Shown: positions 35,980 through 45,733 of the stretch, one piece after another
Layout: each line of letters opens with the position of its first letter
Position numbering within the stretch: the stretch's first letter is position 1
NCBI RefSeq assembly: GCF_029350975.1
Contig: NZ_JARKMR010000008.1
Coordinates: 62,001 to 126,000 of the forward strand
Reading direction: 5' to 3'
Length of the DNA stretch: 64,000 nt
From: Maribacter zhoushanensis
Lineage (GTDB): Bacteria; Bacteroidota; Bacteroidia; Flavobacteriales; Flavobacteriaceae
Position numbers and translations under genes: made by a program
The notes under the pieces: model-generated
Told to the model about the DNA's origin: nothing
The model's database searches: none
What the model saw: the letters and a program-made list of their open reading frames with translations, nothing else

Positions 35980-37620
35980 CTATGCTAACATAGTAACAGG
36001 ATTTTCAACAAAATATCTTAATGTCTGAAGGAATTGTGCTCCTACAGCACCATCTACTGTTCTATGATCACAAGCTAGCGTCAATTTCATAGTATTACCT
36101 ACTACAATTTCACCATTTTTAACAACTGGTTTCTCAACAATTGCACCAACCGAAAGTATAGCAGAATTTGGCTGATTGATAATACTTGTAAACTCAAGAA
36201 TACCGAACATACCTAAATTAGAAACGGTAAATGTACTACCCTGCATTTCTGACGGAGCAATTTTCTTGTTTCTAGCTTTACCAGCTAAATCTTTTACAGC
36301 ACTACCTATTTGTGTTAAGCCCAATAAGTCAGCATGTTTTACAACTGGTACAACTAAACCTTCATCTACCGCTACAGCAACACCCATATGAATATGCTTA
36401 TGGAATATGGTAGTATCGGCACTCCAAGTTGTATTTACCTGTGGATGCTTTTTAAGTGCCATTGCACAAGCTTTCAACACCATATCATTAAATGATACTT
36501 TGGTGTCAGGCAAACTATTTATTTGCGCACGTGAAGCTTTTGCGTTATCCATATCTACCTCAATGGTAAGATAGAAATGTGGTGCGTTAAATTTAGAATT
36601 ACCCAATGCTTTGGCAATAGCCTTGCGCATATTAGAATTCTTAACCTCTTCCGTACCTTCTTCACCAGATGGCAAAGCCATAGAGACCGGTTGAGAAGCT
36701 ATAGCATTATCTGCTTTTACAGTTGTTGAAGCAACAGGAGCCGCAGCCGCACTTGGCGTATAATTTTCTATATCTTTTTTAGTGATTCTACCATTATCTC
36801 CAGAACCGGAAACATTAGCCAAATCTATACCTTTATCCGCTGCTATTTTTTTAGCCAATGGAGATGCAAAAATGCGTTCACCATTACTAACAGATTTAGA
36901 AACTTCTTTTTTCTCAGATTCTTCTGCAGGTTTTTTCTCTTCTTTTTTAGCTTCAGTCGTAGAACTCTTTTTGCTTCCACCAGACTTATTGCTCAAAACA
37001 GCATCTACATCCGTTCCTTCAGGACCAATGACAGCCAAAACTGCATCTACCGGAGAAGATTCGCCTTCTTGTATACCTATGTATAATAATTTACCATTGT
37101 AAAAAGACTCAAATTCCATTGTAGCCTTATCTGTTTCTATCTCAGCAAGAATATCTCCTTCCTCAACATCATCACCAACTTTCTTTAACCAACTAGCCAC
37201 GGTACCTTCTTCCATGGTATCACTTAAACGAGGCATCTTTACGATTTCAACTCCCTCAGGAATTTCACCAGAACCTTGCTCTTCACTATCATTAGAAGAA
37301 TCTTCGACAACAGTTTCTTCAGCAGACTCCTCTGCCGATGCCGATGCACCACCGCCACTAATTAATGCAGAAATATCTTCACCCTCGTCACCAATAATTG
37401 CTAAAAGAACATCAACAGGCGCAGTATCTCCTTCTTGAACACCAATGTGTAACAAAGTACCTTCATTGAAAGATTCGAATTCCATCGTCGCTTTATCAGT
37501 TTCGATTTCTGCCAATATATCTCCTTCTTCTATTTTATCGCCAACGCTTTTTAACCATTTAGCTACGGTACCTTCTTCCATGGTATCACTTAAGCGGGGC
37601 ATGTTTACTACTATAGCCAT
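35980..37620 (-). CDS. pdhC: Pyruvate dehydrogenase E2, dihydrolipoamide acetyltransferase
   Basis: Core enzyme of the pyruvate dehydrogenase complex; transfers acetyl groups to CoA. The 546-residue protein has two lipoyl domains, each with the ETDKATMEFESF motif (lipoylated Lys43 and Lys165). Flexible Ala/Ser/Glu linkers follow, then a peripheral-subunit-binding domain (ERIFASPLAKKIAADKGIDLANVSGSGDNGRITKKDIENY, about 248-287). The catalytic domain ends with CDHRTVDGAVGAQFLQTL, containing the active-site His. It is 4 bp downstream of pdhA; the E1-beta gene is elsewhere. Confidence 0.96.
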   Translation of the reverse strand: MAIVVNMPRLSDTMEEGTVAKWLKSVGDKIEEGDILAEIETDKATMEFESFNEGTLLHIGVQEGDTAPVDVLLAIIGDEGEDISALISGGGASASAEESAEETVVEDSSNDSEEQGSGEIPEGVEIVKMPRLSDTMEEGTVASWLKKVGDDVEEGDILAEIETDKATMEFESFYNGKLLYIGIQEGESSPVDAVLAVIGPEGTDVDAVLSNKSGGSKKSSTTEAKKEEKKPAEESEKKEVSKSVSNGERIFASPLAKKIAADKGIDLANVSGSGDNGRITKKDIENYTPSAAAAPVASTTVKADNAIASQPVSMALPSGEEGTEEVKNSNMRKAIAKALGNSKFNAPHFYLTIEVDMDNAKASRAQINSLPDTKVSFNDMVLKACAMALKKHPQVNTTWSADTTIFHKHIHMGVAVAVDEGLVVPVVKHADLLGLTQIGSAVKDLAGKARNKKIAPSEMQGSTFTVSNLGMFGILEFTSIINQPNSAILSVGAIVEKPVVKNGEIVVGNTMKLTLACDHRTVDGAVGAQFLQTLRYFVENPVTMLA

Positions 37621-37624
37621 CTAA

Positions 37625-38626
37625 TTATAATTTATGTTGAACAAATGGAAAATCCTCTTGTTCGTAAACCATATCATATAGTTGGTTTACCGGTGGATAA
37701 TCTGATTCTTCTGCAAACTTTTCACATTCCTTAACCATGACTTTGACATTCTTGTCAATATCCTTGATTTCATCTTCAGTTGCATAATTATTTTCTTTGA
37801 TTATATCCAAAACCTGAGTAATTGGATCAATCTTCTTGTATTCTTCAACCTCATCTTTGGTTCTGTAATGCTGGGCATCTGACATTGAATGACCTCTATA
37901 TCTATAAGTCTTCATTTCAAGAAAAGTTGGTCCGCCACCACTACGTGCTCTTTCTATAGCTTTACTCATTTCTTGCGCTACAGTTACAGGATTCATACCA
38001 TCTACTGGTCCACAAGGCATCTCATAACCTAAACCTAGCTTCCAAATTTCTGTAGAAAAAGATGTTCTTTCTACCGAAGTTCCCATAGCATAACCGTTAT
38101 TTTCACAAATAAAGACAACAGGCAATTGCCATAACATAGCTAAGTTAAAAGTCTCATGCAAAGACCCTTGTCTTACAGCACCATCACCCATGTAACACAA
38201 GGTAACGTTATCTCTACCCGCATACTTATCACCAAAAGCCATACCAGCACCTAGAGGAATTTGCCCCCCAACAATACCGTGACCTCCATGAAAGCGATGT
38301 TCCTTAGAAAAGATATGCATGGACCCACCCATACCTTTAGAAGTACCTGTCACCTTACCATAAAGTTCCGCCATAACCATCTTAGGGTCAACACCCATAC
38401 CAATTGGTTGAACGTGGTTTCTATAGGCAGTAATCATACGATCTTTGGTTAAATCCATTGCATGAAGAGCACCAGCCAAAACAGCTTCTTGCCCATTATA
38501 CAAATGTAAAAACCCTCTTACCTTTTGCTGAATATATACAGCAGCCAATTTATCCTCAAACTTTCTCCAAAATAGCATGTCTGCATACCACTTCAAATAC
38601 GTTTCCTTGGTGATTTTTTTCATCAA
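37625..38626 (-). CDS. pdhA: Pyruvate dehydrogenase E1 component, alpha subunit
   Basis: Binds thiamine diphosphate with the beta subunit. The 333-residue protein has RKFEDKLAAVYIQQKVRGFLHLYNGQEA, the cofactor segment YMGDGAVRQGSLHETFNLAMLWQLPVVFICENNGYAMGTSVERTS, and the phosphorylation-loop-like RYRGHSMSDAQHYR. The length is normal. It is the first gene of pdhA-pdhC. A start one codon downstream (second Met) is equally possible. Confidence 0.96.
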   Translation of the reverse strand: MMKKITKETYLKWYADMLFWRKFEDKLAAVYIQQKVRGFLHLYNGQEAVLAGALHAMDLTKDRMITAYRNHVQPIGMGVDPKMVMAELYGKVTGTSKGMGGSMHIFSKEHRFHGGHGIVGGQIPLGAGMAFGDKYAGRDNVTLCYMGDGAVRQGSLHETFNLAMLWQLPVVFICENNGYAMGTSVERTSFSTEIWKLGLGYEMPCGPVDGMNPVTVAQEMSKAIERARSGGGPTFLEMKTYRYRGHSMSDAQHYRTKDEVEEYKKIDPITQVLDIIKENNYATEDEIKDIDKNVKVMVKECEKFAEESDYPPVNQLYDMVYEQEDFPFVQHKL

Positions 38627-38811
38627 TTTTAACTAAAGGTTTAATATTTTTATAAGACAACCGAGATAATATGACCTAGGTATCCAAGAAAAGCAAAAAT
38701 ACACATATAAATGAATCGATAAAAATAATAGTAGCAAATCCATCCAGAAATTATATGCTTAACAAATAAAGTACATAAAGTGTTTATTTACACTACTTTT
38801 TGCAGGTTTTC

Positions 38812-39300
38812 CTAATTTAAAAAACTACTATTAAAGCCAAGTGGCAATAAATCTGCCAAAGAATTACATTCTATTATACTACCTGTCTCTCCCATTAATA
38901 GAATCTTAATAGGTTCTTGCTGTCTAAATTCATACTCAGAAATTGCCTGTCTACAATTACCACATGGTGCCGCAGGTTCATTTACTTCATGATTTATGGA
39001 TGCTGCAGTTATTGCAATCGCCTTAATTTTCATACCCGGATATTTTGCACCTGCATAAAAAACCGCCACCCGTTCTGCACACAACCCAGAAGGATATGAT
39101 GCATTTTCCTGATTGTTACCTTCTATAATTTCGCCATTCTCTAATAAAACAGATGCTCCGACATTAAAACTGGAATACGGAGCATAAGCTCTATTTCTAG
39201 CTTTTACAGCTGCCGACATTAAATTCTGATTATCATTATTTAGTTCACTAAACGAATCATACACTGTAATATCAAAGCTTATTTTCTTTTGGCTAATCAT
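38812..39300 (-). CDS. cdd: Cytidine deaminase
   Basis: Deaminates cytidine and deoxycytidine to the uridine forms for pyrimidine salvage. The 162-residue protein has APYSSFNVGASVLLENGEIIEGNNQENASYPSGLCAERVAVF, with the first zinc Cys and catalytic Glu (CAE). APCGNCRQAISEYE supplies the other two Cys ligands. It lies between porV (terminator between them) and pdhA (185 bp gap). Confidence 0.96.
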   Translation of the reverse strand: MISQKKISFDITVYDSFSELNNDNQNLMSAAVKARNRAYAPYSSFNVGASVLLENGEIIEGNNQENASYPSGLCAERVAVFYAGAKYPGMKIKAIAITAASINHEVNEPAAPCGNCRQAISEYEFRQQEPIKILLMGETGSIIECNSLADLLPLGFNSSFLN

Positions 39301-39373
39301 ATTATTATTTTGTTTTCAATCTACAAATATATATCTGATGCTAATAATAATTGAACTTAAAAAAAGTAGGAGC

Positions 39374-39406
39374 ATAAAAAAACCTGCATTAAGCAGGTTT
39401 TTTTAT
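39374..39406 (-). terminator. Terminator of porV
   Basis: The stem AACCTGC / GCAGGTT (39381-39387 with 39393-39399) with a 5-nt loop is flanked by an A-run and a T-run. On the minus strand it lies 26 bp after the porV stop. Confidence 0.85.
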
Positions 39407-39425
39407 CTATAATTATCAATTTTGT

Positions 39426-40571
39426 TTAATCATTATAATACTCTTCTCCTAAATTAAAGGTAAGAGAAAAACGTAATGTATTTTCTAATGGATTTCTTAC
39501 TTGAGATGTTGAGAATAAATATGATAAATCTACCTGTGCCGCTTTAAACTTAAAACCTGCACCAAGTGTAAAAAACTTTCTAGACCCTTTCTCCTCACTT
39601 TCATTAAAATAACCTGTTCTAAGCATAAAGGCATCTTGATACGTATACTCTGCCCCTAAAGCCCAAGTAAACTCTTTTAGCTCTTCACTAAAACCATCTG
39701 GAGCATCAGTAAAAGAATTAAATATGCCACTGAATCCACTTTCATTCTGATAAATATCATTATCAGCTGAAGTTATCTCACCATCACCATCATAATCTTG
39801 AGGTGTTGGCACCAACAATTTTGTAAATTCTGTAGTTATACCGATTACATTGTCTTGATCTAGAATGAAATCAAAACCACCACCGACACTTAACTTACTA
39901 GGTAAAAAGTTTTCTTGTCCGCCAGCATCATATTGTATTTTACCCCCAATATTTGAAAGGTTAAAACCACCCCTCCATCTACCATCAAAATTATTATATG
40001 CTATTTCACGTGACCTATAATAACCGGCTATATCTACAGCAAATGAATTCGCAGCTTGAGAATCTACGTTTGTATCAGGGAATTTTAAATTGGAACTAAT
40101 AAATCTTCCTCCAACAGCCATAGAAAAAGTCGGGCTTAACTTTAAAGAGTACGAACCATCCAAAGCCAACTCATTGGGTTTAACTGTAGTTCCTTGATCA
40201 TCAATAGACTGCCTAAGCTCAATCTCACCTAATGTAAAATATCTTAAACTAACGGCAAATGCACTCTGGTCATTCAGCTTATTATAAAAACTAGCGTTCA
40301 ACAATGAAATATCAGTGATTATACTCTCTAAATATGGAGTATAACTTACACCAATACCCATTTGTTGCTCTGCAAAAGCAAATTTAGCAGGGTTCCATTG
40401 TTGAGAAAAAGCATCTGTTGACGTTGCAACACCTATATCGCCCATACCCGCAGACCTTGCATCTGCCGCAATCGTTAAAAATGGTACTGCCGTGGTAATA
40501 ACACGCTGATCATCTTGCGCAAAAACCTTACCTATAATTAATACAAAGAAAACTATTGAAATTTTTCGCAT
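39426..40571 (-). CDS. porV: Type IX secretion system outer-membrane protein PorV
   Basis: PorV shuttles type A C-terminal-domain cargo between the secretion translocon and the attachment complex at the outer membrane. From the ATG at 40571 the protein has 381 residues with a signal peptide (MRKISIVFFVLIIGKVFAQ) and the PorV pattern AVPFLTIAADARSAGMGDIGVATSTDAFSQQWNPAKFAF. A FadL-like barrel follows, ending FSLTFNLGEEY. The open frame continues 49 codons further to 40718 but has no homology and no signal peptide. gldJ is divergent. porU, which normally sits beside porV, is not present here. Confidence 0.93.
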   Translation of the reverse strand: MRKISIVFFVLIIGKVFAQDDQRVITTAVPFLTIAADARSAGMGDIGVATSTDAFSQQWNPAKFAFAEQQMGIGVSYTPYLESIITDISLLNASFYNKLNDQSAFAVSLRYFTLGEIELRQSIDDQGTTVKPNELALDGSYSLKLSPTFSMAVGGRFISSNLKFPDTNVDSQAANSFAVDIAGYYRSREIAYNNFDGRWRGGFNLSNIGGKIQYDAGGQENFLPSKLSVGGGFDFILDQDNVIGITTEFTKLLVPTPQDYDGDGEITSADNDIYQNESGFSGIFNSFTDAPDGFSEELKEFTWALGAEYTYQDAFMLRTGYFNESEEKGSRKFFTLGAGFKFKAAQVDLSYLFSTSQVRNPLENTLRFSLTFNLGEEYYND

Positions 40572-41007
40572 CAGAATTAATTCATTTAGTAATAAGAATG
40601 AAATATACCTTTTAAATATATTTACTATTATTATTTTACATGTAAACGCTGTTTTTCCCGTTATCTTGCATTGACCATAAGATTTTTGTAAGAATTTGCC
40701 ACTACTGTATTCTTCCAACGTTTTAGCAAGTAGTATTATCCTAAAAATAATACTTATTTATCCTTTCTAAAAGAATTATCCAAAACCATACTAATTAGTT
40801 GTTTTAAGCGTTTACCTATTAAAGCGAGCCCAAATTTACCGGCAGTTCGCCATGAGATTTTTAAAATTATTTTCAATTATAAAATAATCTCATGAAAACA
40901 CCGTTCTATTGAGCGAAAGTGACAAACAAATTAAAAGAAATTACAGTATCATATTCTATAGCTACCAAACTACTATAGTATATGAAAATTGAACTCAAGT
41001 CCTAATT
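40572..41007. other. Divergent intergenic region between porV and gldJ
   Basis: These 436 bp hold a -7-like TATATTTC on the minus strand (40607-40600) for porV and an imperfect inverted repeat near 40850-40896 (CATGAGATT..AATCTCATG). No gene of the expected porU size fits, and no porU-like C-terminal domain fragment is visible in any frame. Confidence 0.6.
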
Positions 41008-42675
41008 ATGAAAAAACATTTAATAAAAGTTGTACTCTCATGCACGGTATTAGTAGGAGGTTTTACAGTAAGTAGCTGTTCTAAATCCTCATCTGGAAAA
41101 AATACGTCTAGAGCTACAGGTTGGAAGATAAATGCCAAGGAAGGTGGTTTTCAATACAATACCGACTTTAAAGAGCAAGAAACCGCTCCTGGATTGGTAT
41201 TTGTTGAAGGTGGTACATTTACTAAAGGTAAAGTACAAGATGATGTAATGCATGATTGGAACAATACGCCGACAGCACAACATGTACAATCCTTTTATAT
41301 GGATGAAACTGAGGTTACCAATGTAATGTATTTGGAATACTTAGATTATCTAAAAAGTGTTTACCCTCCAGAAAACCCTAAGTATACTAACATTTATGTA
41401 GGTGCTTTACCAGATACCTTGGTTTGGAGAAACAGATTAGGCTTTAACGAAACCATGACAAATAACTACTTGAGACACCCAGCGTACGCAGAGTACCCTG
41501 TAGTTGGTGTAAACTGGATTCAAGCTACACAATTTGCAGAATGGAGAACTGACCGTGTAAACGAAGTAATGTTAGAAAGAGAAGGCTACTTATCTGAAGA
41601 TGCTAAATATCAAGCAGCTACAGGAGAGGTTCAAGGTACTTTCAGTACCGAGGCTTACTTGAACAGACCAGAATCTGTTTACAACGGACAAATTGATTCT
41701 TTACAAGGAAAACAGAAAAAAGATAGTACATCTACTTTCGCAAAAAGAAGTAGTGGTATTATTATGCCAGAATATAGGCTACCTACTGAAACTGAATGGG
41801 AATATGCTGCTCAGGCTCAAGTTGGACAAAGAGAATACAACAATTATAGAGGTAGAAAAAAATATCCTTGGGAAGGTGATTACACTCGTAATGGACAACG
41901 TGTAGGTAGAGGTGATCAATTAGCCAACTTTAAACAAGGTAAAGGTGATTATGGCGGAATTGCAGGTTGGTCTGACGATGGTGCCGATATTACCGCTCAG
42001 GTTATGTCTTACAAGCCAAACGATTTAGGTCTTTACGATATGGCCGGTAACGTTGCTGAATGGGTTGCTGATGTTTACAGACCTATAGTAGATGATGAAG
42101 TAAGTGATTTCAACTATTACAGAGGTAATATATACATGAAAAGTGCTATTGGCGAAGATGGTAAAGTGAATATCCTTAGAGATTCTATTGTTTATGATAC
42201 CTTGCCAAACGGAAAAGTTGTTGCTGTAAACTTACCTGGTGAAATTAAAATGATACCTGTTGATGAAGAAGAAACGTACTTAAGAACAAACTTCTCTTCT
42301 AGTGATAACAGAGGATATAGGGATGGTGATGCAGGTTCTTCTAGATTCTATGACAGATTCAACGACGGTGAAGATGAAGATGAGAGCAAGAAAATGTACA
42401 ACTCTCCTAAGCATTCTGTAGAAAGAGATTCTTTAGGGAATCTAGTTAAAGGTTATGATGCTTCTAACAATAGAACTACATTGATTAATGATGAAGTAAG
42501 AGTTTACAAAGGTGGTTCTTGGAGAGATAGAGCTTATTGGTTAGATCCAGCACAAAGAAGATACTTACCACAATATATGGCTACTGATTATATTGGCTTT
42601 AGATGTGCAATGTCTAGAGTTGGTTCTAAATCAAAAACAAAAAACAAAACAGTTAGAGGAAAGAAAGCAAAATAA
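41008..42675 (+). CDS. gldJ: Gliding motility lipoprotein GldJ
   Basis: GldJ is needed for gliding and for stability of the GldK/type IX machinery. The 555-residue protein has a lipoprotein signal peptide (VSSCSKSS, Cys24) and a formylglycine-enzyme-like (FGE-sulfatase) domain spread over about 55-540, with MDETEVTNVMYLEYLDYL, YPVVGVNWIQATQFAEWRTDRVNE, YRLPTETEWEYAAQAQ, NDLGLYDMAGNVAEWVADVYRP and VYKGGSWRDRAYWLDPAQRRYL. The tail is basic (KTKNKTVRGKKAK). Catalytic cysteines of true sulfatase modifiers are absent. murF follows after a terminator. Confidence 0.94.
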   Translation: MKKHLIKVVLSCTVLVGGFTVSSCSKSSSGKNTSRATGWKINAKEGGFQYNTDFKEQETAPGLVFVEGGTFTKGKVQDDVMHDWNNTPTAQHVQSFYMDETEVTNVMYLEYLDYLKSVYPPENPKYTNIYVGALPDTLVWRNRLGFNETMTNNYLRHPAYAEYPVVGVNWIQATQFAEWRTDRVNEVMLEREGYLSEDAKYQAATGEVQGTFSTEAYLNRPESVYNGQIDSLQGKQKKDSTSTFAKRSSGIIMPEYRLPTETEWEYAAQAQVGQREYNNYRGRKKYPWEGDYTRNGQRVGRGDQLANFKQGKGDYGGIAGWSDDGADITAQVMSYKPNDLGLYDMAGNVAEWVADVYRPIVDDEVSDFNYYRGNIYMKSAIGEDGKVNILRDSIVYDTLPNGKVVAVNLPGEIKMIPVDEEETYLRTNFSSSDNRGYRDGDAGSSRFYDRFNDGEDEDESKKMYNSPKHSVERDSLGNLVKGYDASNNRTTLINDEVRVYKGGSWRDRAYWLDPAQRRYLPQYMATDYIGFRCAMSRVGSKSKTKNKTVRGKKAK

Positions 42676-42690
42676 TTTTTCTCCTTACGA

Positions 42691-42725
42691 ATTAAAAAAG
42701 CTCCTTATTTAAGGGGCTTTTTTTT
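42691..42725 (+). terminator. Terminator of gldJ
   Basis: The near-perfect stem AAGCTCCTT / AAGGGGCTT (about 42698-42719, one G-T wobble) is followed by TTTTTTT. A -7-like TATCTTCG (42725-42732) for murF directly follows. Confidence 0.8.
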
Positions 42726-42737
42726 ATCTTCGATTTT

Positions 42738-44015
42738 ATGAATATTCAAGAATTACACTCTGCTTTCCTAGCAAACCCCTCAGTAAGTACAGATACTAGA
42801 AAAATTAAAAGAAACGATATTTTCTTTGCATTGAAAGGAGATAATTTCAACGGCAACTCTTATGCCCAAAAAGCTCTTGACAGTGGAGCAAGTTTGGTTA
42901 TTATAGATGAGGCAGAATTCTTCATTGATCAAAGAACAATTATTGTAGATGATGTTTTAACTACATTACAACAATTGGCCAACTTTCACAGAAAGCAATC
43001 TAAAGCTGAAGTGATCAGCCTTACGGGTAGTAATGGAAAAACGACTACCAAAGAATTAATAAATGCCGTACTAAGCACAAGCTATAGGACAATAGCCACG
43101 ATAGGTAATTTAAACAATCATATTGGTGTACCGTTGACCCTATTAAGAATACAACAAGATACTGAGATTGCCATAGTAGAAATGGGCGCAAATCATTTAA
43201 AAGAAATAGAATTTTTGTGTACAATTGCCGAACCAGACTATGGATACATCACTAATTTTGGCAAAGCCCACTTAGAAGGTTTTGGAGGTGTTGAAGGTGT
43301 AATAAAAGGCAAAAGCGAATTATATGACTATTTAACTAGTCATAAAAAATCAGTTTTTCTAAATGCCGATGATGCCATACAATTAGATAAACTTTCTACC
43401 TACACCAAAAAATATGGCTTTAGCACTAAAAACTCTAAATATTATAATATTTCGTTAGTTGAAGCCCAACCGTTTGTTACAATCGAAGTAGAAGAAACAA
43501 TTATAAAATCTAACCTAATTGGATCTTATAATTTTACGAACTGTTGCGCCGCTATAATTATTGGAAAATTTTTCAATGTGGAATTGAGCAAAACAAAAAA
43601 TGCAATAGAAAACTATACACCAGACAACAATAGATCTCAGATAATAAATAAAAACGGACACTATATTATTCTTGATGCCTATAATGCTAACCCTTCTAGT
43701 ATGAAAGTGGCATTAGAAAACTTTGAATCCTTAAAAAAAGATCAAAAAGTTTTAATTCTCGGAGATATGTTTGAACTTGGAGATTCTGCTAAGGAGGAAC
43801 ATCAAAACATCGCAGATTTAGCCTTAGAACTAAATTTTGAAAGAGTAATATTAGTTGGTGAAAATTTTAATAGAACAATTACTAAATCTACAAAGCTGAA
43901 AAACTTTAATGATTTAAAAAATCACCTAAATGAGAGCAAACTAAAACCAAAATCAAGTTTATTGATAAAAGGCTCTAGAGGTATGGCCCTAGAGCGTTTG
44001 CTAGATTTGATTTAA
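42738..44015 (+). CDS. murF: UDP-MurNAc-tripeptide:D-Ala-D-Ala ligase
   Basis: Adds D-Ala-D-Ala to UDP-MurNAc-tripeptide, the last cytosolic step of the peptidoglycan stem peptide. The 425-residue protein has the Mur ligase ATP motif SLTGSNGKTTTKELI (about 95-109), EMGANHLKEIEFL, ITNFGKAHLEGFGGVEGVIKGKSELY and ILDAYNANPSSMKVAL. It ends with LIKGSRGMALERL. The start lies only 13 bp from the end of the TATCTTCG box, so the leader is very short. It converges with cusB with 2 bp between. Confidence 0.94.
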   Translation: MNIQELHSAFLANPSVSTDTRKIKRNDIFFALKGDNFNGNSYAQKALDSGASLVIIDEAEFFIDQRTIIVDDVLTTLQQLANFHRKQSKAEVISLTGSNGKTTTKELINAVLSTSYRTIATIGNLNNHIGVPLTLLRIQQDTEIAIVEMGANHLKEIEFLCTIAEPDYGYITNFGKAHLEGFGGVEGVIKGKSELYDYLTSHKKSVFLNADDAIQLDKLSTYTKKYGFSTKNSKYYNISLVEAQPFVTIEVEETIIKSNLIGSYNFTNCCAAIIIGKFFNVELSKTKNAIENYTPDNNRSQIINKNGHYIILDAYNANPSSMKVALENFESLKKDQKVLILGDMFELGDSAKEEHQNIADLALELNFERVILVGENFNRTITKSTKLKNFNDLKNHLNESKLKPKSSLLIKGSRGMALERLLDLI

Positions 44016-44017
44016 GA

Positions 44018-45733
44018 CTATTTTACTACCTTAACAACACTTCCGCAGGTCAACATTTTATCTCCAAAATATGGGTTTTTAATAGCCTTTTCTAAACTAA
44101 GCCAATCCGCACCTGTATTACCATCAGCCATAGGGCAATGTTGAATATATATTGGACTTTCAAAACCAGTTATCTGTGAAGAAATAAATATAAAATCTTT
44201 AGACAATTTCTTAAATTCTAATCTAATTTTCTCTAAGCTTTTTTGATTTGCAATGACCGTCAACGAAGCATTGACAGATTTTAAATGCGCATCAAGAACA
44301 TCATCTACCGCTTCTTCATCAGCAACATTCAGAGCTTCTTTTAATTCTAGAGCAAGCTCTATAGATTTCTCTTTATTAGAATTGATTAGCTCATCTTTTA
44401 ATTTAAAATATAATTTCAATGCATCTTCTAGTTTATCATTTTGTTGCTTAGACAACTTGACCAAATGATTTGAATGTACATCCTTATTTGTAGTATCTTC
44501 AACATTAGAGTACATCATTGAATTTTTACCTTGTAATTGTGCAGCCGCATCAATAACAAATGCACCATTGGTTACAATTTCATCTCCTGCCTTTAAACCA
44601 TCTAGAACTATATAACTGTCGCCAACAACCTCTCCCAATTGAACTCGCAACAATTCAAACACCGGTTTGATTGCGCTTATTTTTTTATAAACCACAGAAC
44701 GTTCGCCAGTCCACAGAACAGCACTTTTAGGCACCATTAACAACTCCTCATCATTACTATCAACATTTACTTTGCCTTCTAGAAACATTCCTGGTCTCCA
44801 TTTTCCTTCTTTATTTGAAATATCGGCCCTTACCGACACAACTCTTCTTCCCCTATCTAAAATTGGCTCGATAAAAGAAACTTTCGCAACTATTGTTTCC
44901 CCTTTAAAAGCCTCAGAACTAATCTCTATTTCCTGTCCTATTTTAAGTAATGGCATTTGATTTTCGTATGCTTGAAAAACACCCCAAACGGTAGACAATT
45001 TAGAAACTTTAAATAACGGATCCCCTTGCTTAAAATAATTACCTTCTGAAGCTAATATTTCAACAACGGTTCCTGAAACATCAGCTATTAAAGGAAAATT
45101 CTTAATAGGCTTACCTGTTTTCAATAATTCATCTATCTGCTCATCAGTTAATTTCCAAAGACCTAAAGTATTTCTTGCTGCTGCATATAGTTTCTCATGA
45201 GTATCTTTATAAGATGCAGATGTCAACAATTTATCTTGAGCCAAATAAAGATCAGGACTATAAATAGTTCCTATTACTTGTCCTTTTCTAACATACTCCC
45301 CAATATAATTCACCTCTAACTTATCTAAACGACCATCAAATAAGGTTGTCTGAGTAGCATTGGTTTTATCATTAGAGGTAATCTCACCAGATAATGATAT
45401 CTGTCCGTTTTTACTATCCAAACCAATTATACTCGTTTGTACATTTGCAAGTGCAACGGCACGTTCACTCATCTCAAAACGATTATCAGAATCAGAAATA
45501 TAATCTTCTGACATCTCTACAAGGTCCATTCCACAAATTGGACAAGTACCTTTTTTGGAACTTATCACGCTTGGGTGCATAGAACATGTATAAGAAACTT
45601 GATCTAAGTGCTCAACTATATTAGAAGTTTTATCACTTTTTGATTCGCCAAAAAACAAATATCCCAACAGCATACCTAAAAGCAATACTGCTAAATAGAC
45701 AACGTATTTTGTATACTTACCCAAGCTTCTCAT
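44018..45733 (-). CDS. cusB: Cu/Ag efflux RND periplasmic adaptor (CusB-like) with metal-binding domains
   Basis: Membrane-fusion protein of a metal efflux pump. The 571-residue protein has one N-terminal membrane segment (about 9-28). It is followed by a heavy-metal-binding domain with CSMHPSVISSKKGTCPICGM (Cys50, His53, Cys64, Cys67), HlyD-type barrel and hairpin domains with NKTNATQTTLFDGRLDKLEVNYIGEYVRKGQ, and a C-terminal DUF3347 domain ending with CPMADGNTGADWLSLEKAIKNPYFGDKMLTCG. It shares base 45733 with the cusA stop, so the two are coupled. No outer-membrane channel gene is linked. Confidence 0.9.
   Translation of the reverse strand: MRSLGKYTKYVVYLAVLLLGMLLGYLFFGESKSDKTSNIVEHLDQVSYTCSMHPSVISSKKGTCPICGMDLVEMSEDYISDSDNRFEMSERAVALANVQTSIIGLDSKNGQISLSGEITSNDKTNATQTTLFDGRLDKLEVNYIGEYVRKGQVIGTIYSPDLYLAQDKLLTSASYKDTHEKLYAAARNTLGLWKLTDEQIDELLKTGKPIKNFPLIADVSGTVVEILASEGNYFKQGDPLFKVSKLSTVWGVFQAYENQMPLLKIGQEIEISSEAFKGETIVAKVSFIEPILDRGRRVVSVRADISNKEGKWRPGMFLEGKVNVDSNDEELLMVPKSAVLWTGERSVVYKKISAIKPVFELLRVQLGEVVGDSYIVLDGLKAGDEIVTNGAFVIDAAAQLQGKNSMMYSNVEDTTNKDVHSNHLVKLSKQQNDKLEDALKLYFKLKDELINSNKEKSIELALELKEALNVADEEAVDDVLDAHLKSVNASLTVIANQKSLEKIRLEFKKLSKDFIFISSQITGFESPIYIQHCPMADGNTGADWLSLEKAIKNPYFGDKMLTCGSVVKVVK

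Noticed and set aside
40572..40718. N-terminal extension of the porV frame by 49 codons
   Set aside because: The extension lacks similarity to PorV or PorU, and the signal peptide starts cleanly at the ATG at 40571.
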